A stretch of DNA of 49,684 nt from an uncultured Bacilli bacterium (GTDB lineage Bacteria > Bacillota_I > Bacilli_A > RF39 > UBA660). The number at the start of each line of letters is the position of its first letter. Position 1 is the stretch's first letter. The stretch spans positions 1 to 49,684 of the forward strand of contig CAKOTA010000008.1 of the NCBI GenBank assembly GCA_934119965.1, read 5' to 3'. Shown piece by piece: positions 18,225-25,825 of the stretch. The notes under the pieces are model-generated. The model was given only the letters and a program-made list of their open reading frames with translations, ran no database searches and was not told where the DNA came from. The translations under genes and the position numbers were made by a program.

Positions 18225-18386
18225 ATGACAACAAACAAGTTAATAGAAAAGAAGTATATTATTATGGCGTTACTATTAATACCTATAATGATATTTAGTA
18301 GTTTGTTGGTGAATTTTAATATAATGGATGCTTTTTATTTGATGATTATTATAGTTTCCATTATATGGTACATAAGATGTGAGTAG
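18225..18386 (+). CDS. Small two-helix membrane protein, unknown
   Basis: A 53-residue protein with two predicted transmembrane helices (about 13-31 and 36-50) separated by a short polar turn, and charged ends. I do not recognise a family. AAAGGA lies 8 bp before ATG 18225; the longer frame from 18168 would start inside the metG terminator and is unlikely. It sits alone between metG and tatD. Confidence 0.5.
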   Translation: MTTNKLIEKKYIIMALLLIPIMIFSSLLVNFNIMDAFYLMIIIVSIIWYIRCE

Positions 18387-18428
18387 CAAATTATACTAGA
18401 AAATGGTATAATTTTTTTGGTGATAAAT

Positions 18429-19181
18429 ATGTTTATAGATACTCATTGTCATATATTCAAAGAATATTATGATAATATTACAGAAGTAATAAATGAAATG
18501 AAAGACAATATAATGATAGTAAGTGGTTACAATTCTAGTTCTAATAAAGAAGTAATTGAATTAGTTAATAAATATCCGAATGTTTATGGAACAATTGGTT
18601 TACACCCAGAAGAAGTTAATAATATTTCAGAAAATGATTTTGATTTTATCATAGAAAATATTAATAATCCAAAAATAGTAGGTATTGGCGAAATAGGTTT
18701 AGACTATCATTATATAAGTGATAATAAAGAATTACAAAAAGCCATTTTTGTTAAACAAATGGATATAGCTAAAAAATATAATAAAACAGTTGTAATTCAT
18801 AGTAGGGATGCTATAGTAGACACTGTAAATATTATTAAAGAATATCAAAATTTGAAAATAGTTATGCATTGTTATAGTTCTAGTTTAGAGGTAGCAAGAG
18901 ATTTAATTAAAATGAATGTAAAGCTAGGAATAGGAGGAGTTGTTACTTTTAAAAATGGTGTAAAATTAAAAGAAGTTGTTCAAAATGTACCAATAGAAAA
19001 TTTATTATTAGAAACAGATAGTCCATATATGTCTCCAGAACCATTAAGAGGAAAACAAAATAAACCTTATAATTGTTATTTGATTGCGGAGAAAATAGCT
19101 GAATTAAAGGGTATTTCTTTAGAAAGTGTATTAGAAATTACTACTTCTAATGCAGTTAGTCAATTTGACTTGAAGTTATAA
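18429..19181 (+). CDS. tatD: TatD-family metal-dependent deoxyribonuclease
   Basis: A 251-residue TIM-barrel amidohydrolase-fold nuclease. Metal ligands are visible in THCH (His6, His8), GEIGLDYH (Glu), VIHSRDA (His), MHCYS (His) and ETDSPYMSPEP (Asp). Synteny metG-tatD-yabE is that of B. subtilis (yabD). ATG 18429 is chosen because GGTGAT lies 6 bp upstream; in-frame TTG/GTG codons at 18417-18420 overlap that site. It acts in DNA quality control or repair; the exact substrate is unsettled in the family. Confidence 0.93.
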   Translation: MFIDTHCHIFKEYYDNITEVINEMKDNIMIVSGYNSSSNKEVIELVNKYPNVYGTIGLHPEEVNNISENDFDFIIENINNPKIVGIGEIGLDYHYISDNKELQKAIFVKQMDIAKKYNKTVVIHSRDAIVDTVNIIKEYQNLKIVMHCYSSSLEVARDLIKMNVKLGIGGVVTFKNGVKLKEVVQNVPIENLLLETDSPYMSPEPLRGKQNKPYNCYLIAEKIAELKGISLESVLEITTSNAVSQFDLKL

Positions 19182-19216
19182 GTTTGTTAAAATTATATGT
19201 AGACGAGGTGAATGGA

Positions 19217-19924
19217 ATGAATATATTATTATTAGAGTTTGCTCGTAAATTATTAAGTTTACTAGTAATATCTTTTATGTCATTATTCAATCTTGGAAAT
19301 TACAATGAAGTTGAGTTAAAAACAGATAATTTAATAAAAGATACAAGTATAATAAGTACAGTTACTAAATATAAAACGGTTTACAAATATAATTCTAAAT
19401 TGCCAAGTAATGTTAAGAAGGTTATAACTCCAGGTATTAATGAAGTAGCATATAAGACTAGTGAAAATGAAACTGTTCAAGTTATTCAAGAAAAAGTAGA
19501 TGAAGTGGTCGAAGTAGGAACCGGTAGAAATGGTAATTATACTGGTAAATTATCAGGATATGGTCCAGATTGTGTAGGTTGTACAGGAACTGGTAATTTA
19601 GCTTGTAAAACAAGAGAAAAGAAAACACATAGTTTAGTTAATGATGGAATTTATTATGAGGATACTGAATTTGGTAAAGTTAGAATAGTAGCAGCTGCAT
19701 TAAAAGGTTTTCCTTGTGGAACTATTATTCAAATTACTAAACCTGGTAAAGATTCTTTTACAGCTATTGTATTAGATAGTGGTGCATCAATGGCTAATTC
19801 TTGGGTTCAAGGTAAAGTGTGGATGGATCTAGCATATCCAACTCAAAAGGATAAAACAGTATTTGGTGCTGACGGACTTACTGGCAATAATATTAATTTT
19901 AGTGTACAAAGATGGGGCTGGTAG
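19217..19924 (+). CDS. yabE: Secreted 3D-domain (YabE-like) cell-wall protein
   Basis: 235 residues. An N-terminal hydrophobic helix, a linker, and the tail of a G5-like domain ending in VVEVGTG are followed by a C-terminal 3D domain, whose three Asp can be seen in YGPDC, VLDSGAS and WMDLAYP. 3D domains occur in MltA/Rpf-like enzymes acting on peptidoglycan. CVGC and two further Cys are unusual and may form disulphides. GAGGTG lies 6 bp before ATG 19217. Position after tatD matches yabE of B. subtilis; the symbol is by synteny and domain. Confidence 0.78.
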   Translation: MNILLLEFARKLLSLLVISFMSLFNLGNYNEVELKTDNLIKDTSIISTVTKYKTVYKYNSKLPSNVKKVITPGINEVAYKTSENETVQVIQEKVDEVVEVGTGRNGNYTGKLSGYGPDCVGCTGTGNLACKTREKKTHSLVNDGIYYEDTEFGKVRIVAAALKGFPCGTIIQITKPGKDSFTAIVLDSGASMANSWVQGKVWMDLAYPTQKDKTVFGADGLTGNNINFSVQRWGW

Positions 19925-19943
19925 TCTCATTTTTTGTTAATGA

Positions 19944-20228
19944 ATAGGAAATATCCAAAAAGATTTAGTCGAATATTATATAAATAGGAGTGAATTTATT
20001 TCTAAAATATTTTTAGGATTATATGGTAAAGAAAATGATATATACATTTATTCAAAATATTATAAAGAAATTGAAAACATAGATAGAATATTATTTGAAC
20101 AATTAAAAGAATTATTAACAAATGATCCATCACTATATATTAATGCATCTGACATAATAAAAGAAAATAAATTAATTCAAGATTATGTTGTTTCACTTGA
20201 TTCAAGAATGAGTGCCTATATTAAATAA
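19944..20228 (+). other. Orphan open frame without a standard start, possible gene remnant
   Basis: This is the only notable content of the 341 bp between the 3D protein and the HTH gene. The frame is open from a TGA at 19941 to TAA 20226-20228 and would read 94 codons. It contains IFLGLYGKENDIYIYSKYY near its front and ends in SRMSAYIK. There is no ATG, GTG or TTG in its first 80 codons. An AGGAG at 19986-19990 stands 7 bp before an ATT (19998), which could act as a rare start giving 76 residues. Otherwise it is a truncated gene. Composition looks coding; I recognise no family. Confidence 0.35.
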
Positions 20229-20265
20229 TGAATATATGATTTTATATTTGTTATAAAAAAATATA

Positions 20266-20493
20266 TTAATCTTTTCTTAATATATCTTTTATTTCAAATT
20301 CTTCCTTATCATTTTTAAATATAATTTTATACCCACATGCATTTGCAATATCTAATACTGTATTAAATGATATTTCTCTTCTTTCTGTTTCATACCCTGA
20401 TAGTGTTGATCTTTCAATGCATAATAAATTTGATAATTCCTCTTGACTTAAATTTTTATTTTTTCTCATATATTTAATCAATTTTCCTAACAT
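20266..20493 (-). CDS. XRE-family helix-turn-helix regulator
   Basis: A 75-residue single-domain regulator. The HTH reads YMRKNKNLSQEELSNLL, then ERSTLSGYETERREISF, and is followed by a short tail. The start is CAT 20491-20493 on the minus strand, 6 bp after AGGTG; a GTG 9 bp further upstream overlaps that site. It is divergent from the first of two paralogous membrane proteins, and TGTCA repeats in the shared upstream region are candidate operators. Confidence 0.83.
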   Translation of the reverse strand: MLGKLIKYMRKNKNLSQEELSNLLCIERSTLSGYETERREISFNTVLDIANACGYKIIFKNDKEEFEIKDILRKD

Positions 20494-20522
20494 TAAAATC
20501 ACCTGTTAAAATTGTTGCATAT

Positions 20523-20566
20523 TGTCACAAAAAAGTCTTGACATGTGTCATCTTGTCACATATAAT
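20523..20566 (+). promoter_or_regulatory. Near-consensus sigma-A promoter with TGTCA repeats
   Basis: TTGACA (20538-20543), exactly 17 bp, then TATAAT (20561-20566), one of the best promoters in the window. TGTCA half sites occur at 20523, 20546 and 20554, with an inverted TGACA at 20539. The palindrome TGACATGTGTCA (20539-20550) overlaps the -35. This fits strong expression under tight repression, probably by the divergent HTH protein. Confidence 0.7.
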
Positions 20567-20624
20567 AATTTTAGAGACTAATAATTTAATATGAAATGAT
20601 TTTTTATGGAAAGTAGATGATTAG

Positions 20625-21485
20625 ATGAAAAAAAGTAATAAAATATTAATGACATTAGGAATAATAACTTGTCTAACAATAATAGGAACATGTATATATC
20701 TTGTGTATAATGTTGCTATAAACGAAAAAAATGATATAACTGAATCAAATAAAAATAATGATGTGAATGAACAAGTTGAAGAAACAAATACTGATACAAA
20801 AGAACAAGAATTAGAAGTAACAGAAGAGGATAGAATATTAGCTAATAATTTACTTAAACCTTTTAATAGATATAAGGATGCACTTTCATATAAAAAAATG
20901 GGTTATATTTATAAATATGATAAGCTTACTAGTGAAAATCTTCCTAATGATATTATTTTAGAGGTATCTTTATATGAATATGTTAGGGAAAATAATGATA
21001 TTTATGATAATTATTATAGTGTCACTTTTAAAAGTACAAATATAGATGCATCTGTTTTTAAACAAACTGTACAATCAATATTTGGAAATGTTAGTTATAC
21101 AAATGAAAATATAAGCAAAAGTTGTACATATGGTTCAGCTGTTTATAATGCAGATCAAAACAATTATACTTATACAGGTCAAGGTTGTGGTGGAACATTT
21201 TTACCATATATTGAAAGTAAAATAATACAAATAAAAAAATATAATGATCGTATAGAAATAATAGAAAGGATAGCTTATATTGAATATCTAACATATGAAG
21301 ATGGTTCAACTCCAAATCAATTGGTTTATAATAATCCAACAGATAAGCGATATGTTGGAGCTGACCCAACTTCATCATCAGTAGATATTTTTGATAAGTA
21401 TTCAGATAAATTGACATCATATAAATGGACATTTAAAAAGAATGAAAGTAATTACTATTTCGATAAGATTGAAAAATTAAATTAA
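20625..21485 (+). CDS. Membrane-anchored extracellular protein, paralogue A (unknown)
   Basis: 286 residues: an N-terminal transmembrane helix (about 7-28, IITCLTIIGTCIYLVYN), an acidic Asn/Glu/Thr linker (33-65) ending in ELEVTEED, and a C-terminal domain of about 200 residues. That domain holds two conserved cysteines (KSCTYG and GQGCGG) and the strongly conserved stretch FLPYIESKIIQIKKY. No known family is recognised. The cysteine before the membrane exit is not in a lipobox. It is about 90% identical to the next gene over the last 100 residues but divergent before. It is driven by a near-consensus promoter; the ribosome-binding site is weak. Confidence 0.72.
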   Translation: MKKSNKILMTLGIITCLTIIGTCIYLVYNVAINEKNDITESNKNNDVNEQVEETNTDTKEQELEVTEEDRILANNLLKPFNRYKDALSYKKMGYIYKYDKLTSENLPNDIILEVSLYEYVRENNDIYDNYYSVTFKSTNIDASVFKQTVQSIFGNVSYTNENISKSCTYGSAVYNADQNNYTYTGQGCGGTFLPYIESKIIQIKKYNDRIEIIERIAYIEYLTYEDGSTPNQLVYNNPTDKRYVGADPTSSSVDIFDKYSDKLTSYKWTFKKNESNYYFDKIEKLN

Positions 21486-21511
21486 CTTACATTTACTATA
21501 CAAAGATAGTA
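21183..21511 (+). repeat. Direct repeat, copy 1 (3' part of paralogue A plus downstream 26 bp)
   Basis: Bases 21183-21511 align without gaps to 22151-22479 (offset 968). Identity is high and includes 26 bp beyond the stop codon. Copy 1 ends after the left arm of the terminator found in copy 2. Confidence 0.85.
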
Positions 21512-21562
21512 TTTGTATAAGAAAATAATTAGTAAATATATGTAAAAAAAAGAGGTAATGAT

Positions 21563-22453
21563 ATGAACGAAGAAAAAGATTATGTGATAGAAAAAAGGAA
21601 AAGTAAGGTATTAATATTTATGTCTGTATTGACATGTTTAGTAATAATAGGAACTTGTATTTATTTTATATTTAATAGTATAAAAACAGATAATAGTAAT
21701 TCAAAAAAAGAAAATAATAGTGAAGTAGAAAATAAAGTAGATATCGATAATAGTAATGCTGAAATAAAGGAGTTAGAAGTTACTGAAGAAGATAAAATTA
21801 TAGCACAAGGATTAACTGGTAAATTTAAAATTTTGAATGAAAGTCCAAGTGGGATTAATCCAGTTCTTTATGAAAAAGATATTACTTTATCAACTGATTT
21901 AAATAATGCTGTAATATTAGAATTGGCAATGTATCAATACACAATAAATGAAAGCCCATTTGATAATCTAGATTGGGGTGGCAAAGGTTCAATAACAGTT
22001 GCTAGCAATAAGATTAAAAATTATGTTACTGACATTTTTGGTGAAAATTTTGTATATAAAAATGCTGATATACCTGATATGTGTTTTAGTGGTGTTCATG
22101 GTTTATATGACAGTAATAATGATGTTTATATTTTCTCAAGACCAGAACATGGTTGTGGTGGAATGTTTTTACCATATATTGAAAGTAAAATAATACAAAT
22201 AAAAAAATATAATGATCGTATGGAAATAATAGAAAAGATAGCTTATATTGAATATCAAACATATAATGATGGTTCCGCACCAAGTAAATTGGTTTATAAT
22301 AATCCAACAGATAAGCGATATGTTGGAGCTGACTCAACTACATCATCAGTAGATATTTTTGATAAATATTCAGATAAATTAACATCATATAAATGGACAT
22401 TTAAAAAGAATGAAAGTAATTACTATTTCGATAAGATTGAAAAATTAAATTAA
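21563..22453 (+). CDS. Membrane-anchored extracellular protein, paralogue B (unknown)
   Basis: 296 residues with the same plan as its upstream neighbour: a short cytoplasmic N terminus, a transmembrane helix (about 15-37), a polar linker ending in ELEVTEED, and an extracellular domain with cysteines in PDMCFS and EHGCGG followed by FLPYIESKIIQIKKY. The central region differs strongly from paralogue A, while the last 100 residues differ at only about 10 positions. AGAGGTAA precedes the ATG. No terminator separates the two, so they are probably cotranscribed. Function unknown. Confidence 0.72.
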   Translation: MNEEKDYVIEKRKSKVLIFMSVLTCLVIIGTCIYFIFNSIKTDNSNSKKENNSEVENKVDIDNSNAEIKELEVTEEDKIIAQGLTGKFKILNESPSGINPVLYEKDITLSTDLNNAVILELAMYQYTINESPFDNLDWGGKGSITVASNKIKNYVTDIFGENFVYKNADIPDMCFSGVHGLYDSNNDVYIFSRPEHGCGGMFLPYIESKIIQIKKYNDRMEIIEKIAYIEYQTYNDGSAPSKLVYNNPTDKRYVGADSTTSSVDIFDKYSDKLTSYKWTFKKNESNYYFDKIEKLN

Positions 22454-22479
22454 CTTACATTTACTATACAAAGATAGTA
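22151..22479 (+). repeat. Direct repeat, copy 2 (3' part of paralogue B)
   Basis: Partner of 21183-21511 at a constant offset of 968 bp. The most even identity is from the FLPYIESK codons to the downstream segment ending in AAAGATAGTA. Confidence 0.85.
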
Positions 22480-22499
22480 CTATGATTACTATCTTTTTC
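22470..22499 (+). terminator. Terminator after paralogue B
   Basis: AAAGATAGT (22470-22478) pairs with ACTATCTTT (22488-22496), followed by TTC. Only the left arm exists after paralogue A. Confidence 0.65.
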
Positions 22500-22545
22500 T
22501 TGTTTTATAAGGATTCTTTTAGTATAATTAAAGAGAGGTGGCATT

Positions 22546-23379
22546 ATGAACTATTCTCCAAAAAAAATGAATGAATTACTAGAAAAAAATGAATTCAACT
22601 TCAAAAAGAAGTTTGGACAAAATTTCATAATAGATGAAAATATCATAAATAATATAGTAACAAAAGCAAATGTAGATAAAGATACATTAGTAATAGAAAT
22701 AGGTCCAGGTGCTGGATCACTAACATATTTTTTGGCTAAATTTGCAAAAAATGTATTATGTTATGAAATAGATACAACATTAAAAGAAATACTAAGAGAT
22801 AATTTAAAAGAATATGACAATGTTGAAGTAATCTATAATGATTTTTTGAAAGTAAATGTGTTAGATGATATAAAAAAATATGAATATAAAAAATTATATG
22901 TGATTGCAAATCTACCATATTATATTACAACACCTATAATAATTAAATTAATTGAAGATGATATCAATGTTGATAAAATAGTTGTAATGGTTCAAAAAGA
23001 AGTAGGCGATAGATTTAAAGCTGTTCCAGGGACAAAAGATTATAGTTCATTATCGGTATTTTTAAGTTATTATTACAATATAAAAAAAATAATGGATGTT
23101 AGTAAAAATGTATTTATTCCAAAACCTAATGTTGATAGTATTGTAGTAGAATTTAATAAAAAAGAAAAAAATTTAAATGTTATGGATGAACAATTGTTTT
23201 TCAAATTAATTAAAGATAGTTTTGAATTTAAAAGAAAGACCTTAAAAAATAATTTAAAAAACTATGATTTAGAAAAAATAGAAAAAGTGTTAAAAAAACA
23301 CAAATTAGATTTAAGCGTTAGAGCTGAACAAATATCATTAGAATTGTTTGTTGAAATAGCAAATGAATTAGGAGGATAA
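22546..23379 (+). CDS. rsmA: 16S rRNA dimethyladenosine transferase
   Basis: RsmA/KsgA dimethylates A1518 and A1519 of 16S rRNA. The 277-residue protein has KKFGQNFIID (21-30), SAM motif I EIGPGAGSLT (51-60) and the catalytic NLPYY (122-126). The C-terminal alpha-helical domain follows. GAGAGGTGG precedes the ATG and a TATAAT (22523-22528) gives a likely -10. In B. subtilis ksgA follows rnmV; rnmV is missing here. It starts a run with the next genes. Confidence 0.97.
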   Translation: MNYSPKKMNELLEKNEFNFKKKFGQNFIIDENIINNIVTKANVDKDTLVIEIGPGAGSLTYFLAKFAKNVLCYEIDTTLKEILRDNLKEYDNVEVIYNDFLKVNVLDDIKKYEYKKLYVIANLPYYITTPIIIKLIEDDINVDKIVVMVQKEVGDRFKAVPGTKDYSSLSVFLSYYYNIKKIMDVSKNVFIPKPNVDSIVVEFNKKEKNLNVMDEQLFFKLIKDSFEFKRKTLKNNLKNYDLEKIEKVLKKHKLDLSVRAEQISLELFVEIANELGG

Positions 23380-23380
23380 A

Positions 23381-23740
23381 ATGGATAGAGTTGAAGATGA
23401 ATTTGATAAAATGTTAGATGATTTAAATGCTGTAAATGATGATTTTGTTAATAGTTATTTTGAAGAAGATAAAGTAGATGACATTAAAAAAGAAATATTA
23501 GAAAATGAAAATATAGATACTTCCGATTCAAATAAAGTAGAACAAACATCAAATGAAACAGATGAACCATTAATTGAGGAAAAACCTAAAACATTTTCTT
23601 ATAATGAGATATTAGATAGATTAGATAAAAAAGAAAAGTTAGATTTAAATAATACTAATGATATCTTGGAGTTGATAGAAACAACAAATAGTTCTACTGA
23701 ATTCTTTAAAAAAATAGAAGAGGCAGAAAATGATAAATAA
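23381..23740 (+). CDS. Acidic hypothetical protein
   Basis: 119 residues, very rich in Asp, Glu, Asn and Lys, with no hydrophobic segment or recognisable domain. The N terminus (VEDEFDKMLDDLNAVNDDF) looks helical. It follows rsmA by 1 bp and overlaps ung by 11 bp, so it is translated within the rsmA-ung-whiA run. The GGAGG before its ATG lies in the last rsmA codons. A small adaptor or disordered protein is possible; function unknown. Confidence 0.65.
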   Translation: MDRVEDEFDKMLDDLNAVNDDFVNSYFEEDKVDDIKKEILENENIDTSDSNKVEQTSNETDEPLIEEKPKTFSYNEILDRLDKKEKLDLNNTNDILELIETTNSSTEFFKKIEEAENDK

Positions 23741-24380
23741 AAAGTGGGATGTTGTTTTAGAACCAGAATTTAAAAAAGACTATTTCAAAAAATTAGGTGT
23801 GTTTGTTAAAAGTGAATATAGCAAGAAAATAATATATCCTGAATATAAAAATATATTTAATGCTTTAAGATATACCGACTTTGATGATGTAAAAGTTGTT
23901 ATATTAGGTCAAGATCCATATCATGGGGAAAATGAAGCTCACGGTTTATCATTTTCTGTTAGGAAAGGTACTCCAATGCCACCATCATTAAGAAATATAT
24001 TTAAAGAATTATATGATGATATTGGGGTAAAAAGAACAGAAACAGATTTAACAAGTTGGGCAAAAGAAGGAGTATTACTTTTAAATTCAATTATGACAGT
24101 TGTTAAAGATAGACCGCTTTCACATAAAGACAAAGGTTGGGAAATATTTACAGATAGAATAATAGAATTGTTAGGTGAACGAGAAAAACCTTTAGTATTT
24201 ATTTTATGGGGAAGTTATGCTCGAAGTAAAAAAGAACTAATAAAAAATAAAAAACATCTTATATTGGAAAGTGTTCATCCAAGTCCTTTATCAGCAAATC
24301 GTGGTTTTTTTGGAAGTAAACCTTTTTCTAAAACAAATACCTTTTTAAAGAAAAATAATATAGAAGAAATTAAATGGTAG
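23730..24380 (+). CDS. ung: Uracil-DNA glycosylase (family 1)
   Basis: Ung removes uracil from DNA. The 216-residue protein has the water-activating motif GQDPYHG (Gln61, Asp62, His65), PPSLRNIFKEL, and the DNA-intercalation loop HPSPLS (183-188). Size is normal. It overlaps the preceding gene by 11 bp and leads directly into whiA. With dut at 16.1 kb, the window holds both arms of uracil exclusion from DNA. Confidence 0.97.
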   Translation: MINKKWDVVLEPEFKKDYFKKLGVFVKSEYSKKIIYPEYKNIFNALRYTDFDDVKVVILGQDPYHGENEAHGLSFSVRKGTPMPPSLRNIFKELYDDIGVKRTETDLTSWAKEGVLLLNSIMTVVKDRPLSHKDKGWEIFTDRIIELLGEREKPLVFILWGSYARSKKELIKNKKHLILESVHPSPLSANRGFFGSKPFSKTNTFLKKNNIEEIKW

Positions 24381-24389
24381 GTGAACTAT

Positions 24390-25292
24390 ATGTCTTTTAC
24401 AAGTATTGTTAAAAATGAAATAAGTAAATTAGATACAATTGAAACAGAAAATATATCTGAACTTTCAGCAATTATTCGAACAATTGGAAATATTAATAAT
24501 AATATAAATATTACAACTGAAAATGCAAGTGTAGCTAGAAGAATATTTAACTTGGTAAAAGAAATATATAATATCACCCCTAAAGTAATAGTTCGTAGAG
24601 GATACAATTTTAATAAAAATTATATCTATATATTGGAAATAAATAATAAAATAAATTACATAATTAATGATTTATCAATAAATACAAATATTCCAAAAGA
24701 ATATATATATGCAGATATTGATTTAAAAAGAGCATATTTAAGAGGTGTTTTTTTAGGAAGTGCAAGTATAAATGATCCAAAAAAATCAAGATATCATTTA
24801 GAATTCGTTGTTGACAACGAAGAATATGCTTCATTTGTTTCAAGTTTATTAAACGAATACAATTTAAATAGTAAGATATTAAAACGAGAAAATAAATATA
24901 TGATATATATGAAAGAAGCCGAAAAAATAGGTGATTTTTTAAGAATAATGGGTGCTATAAATTCTTTATTCTATTATGAAGATATAAGAATTTATAGAGA
25001 TCATAAAAATATGACAAATAGACTTAACAATTGTGAACAGGCAAATGTTGATAAAATGATAGAAACCGCTAATAAACAAATAAATGAAATAAATAAGATA
25101 ATATCAATTGGTGGTTTAGATTTATTAGATGAAAAAACAAAAGAAGCTGCTACTTATAGATTAAAGTATCCAGAAGTATCATTGACAGAGTTAAGTGAAA
25201 TTATAACCCTAGAGACTGGTTCGCCAATAACTAAATCAGGATTACATCATAGATTTAAGAAAATAGAAGAATTAGCAAGCAAAATTAAATAG
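24390..25292 (+). CDS. whiA: WhiA family DNA-binding protein (DUF199)
   Basis: The 300-residue protein has a degenerate LAGLIDADG homing-endonuclease fold, seen in RAYLRGVFLGSASINDP (about 108-124), and a C-terminal HTH with NCEQANVDK and LKYPEVSLTELSEII. In B. subtilis WhiA affects cell division and chromosome segregation. GTG 24381 is in frame, but AGGTGA (24379-24384) is correctly spaced for ATG 24390. Its usual neighbours (yvcK, rapZ) are not here; it is in an ung operon instead. Confidence 0.93.
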   Translation: MSFTSIVKNEISKLDTIETENISELSAIIRTIGNINNNINITTENASVARRIFNLVKEIYNITPKVIVRRGYNFNKNYIYILEINNKINYIINDLSINTNIPKEYIYADIDLKRAYLRGVFLGSASINDPKKSRYHLEFVVDNEEYASFVSSLLNEYNLNSKILKRENKYMIYMKEAEKIGDFLRIMGAINSLFYYEDIRIYRDHKNMTNRLNNCEQANVDKMIETANKQINEINKIISIGGLDLLDEKTKEAATYRLKYPEVSLTELSEIITLETGSPITKSGLHHRFKKIEELASKIK

Positions 25293-25310
25293 TTTAATAA
25301 CTATTTTTTT
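25287..25310 (+). terminator. Terminator after whiA
   Basis: AAATAGTT (25287-25294) pairs with AACTATTT (25299-25306) around TAAT, followed by T residues. It ends the rsmA-whiA unit. Confidence 0.7.
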
Positions 25311-25342
25311 CTTTAACTAAAGACAAGATTGGAAATTTATAG

Positions 25343-25348
25343 TATAAT
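25343..25348 (+). promoter_or_regulatory. -10 element upstream of rplI
   Basis: TATAAT, 30 bp before rplI. The -35 is weak (AAGACA at 25320-25325, 17 bp away). Confidence 0.4.
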
Positions 25349-25377
25349 AATATTATGATTTTTAACGAGGTGATAAA

Positions 25378-25821
25378 ATGAAAGTTATATTTTTAAAAGA
25401 TGTAAAAGGCCAAGGAAAAAAGAATGAAATAAAAGAAGTAAAAGATGGTTATGCTAAAAACTTTTTAATTAAAAATGGTTATGCAATGCAAGCAACAAGT
25501 GTAAACACTTCTAAAGTTCAAAAACAAGTATCAGAAGAAGCTCTAGAAGAAAATTTATTAATAAAAGATTTAGAAGTATTAAAATCTAAATTACAAAAAG
25601 AAAAAATAGTATTTAAGGTTCAAACTGGAAAAAATGAAATGATGTTTGGAAAAATATCAACAAAACAAATAAAAGAAAAACTAAATGAGTTAGGATATAA
25701 AATAGATAAAACGATGATTAAATTAGATCACGATATAGTAAGTTTAGGAACTCATAATATTGAAATTGAATTACACAAGAAAGTAATTGCAACAGTTAAA
25801 ATTAATGTTGTAAAGGAGTGA
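25378..25821 (+). CDS. rplI: 50S ribosomal protein L9
   Basis: The 147-residue protein has the L9 N-terminal domain, MKVIFLKDVKGQGKKNEIKEV followed by DGYAKNFLI, a long central helix and the C-terminal rRNA-binding domain. GAGGTGATAAA precedes the ATG. It is followed 4 bp later by dnaB, as in most Firmicutes. Confidence 0.97.
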   Translation: MKVIFLKDVKGQGKKNEIKEVKDGYAKNFLIKNGYAMQATSVNTSKVQKQVSEEALEENLLIKDLEVLKSKLQKEKIVFKVQTGKNEMMFGKISTKQIKEKLNELGYKIDKTMIKLDHDIVSLGTHNIEIELHKKVIATVKINVVKE

Positions 25822-25825
25822 TAAA

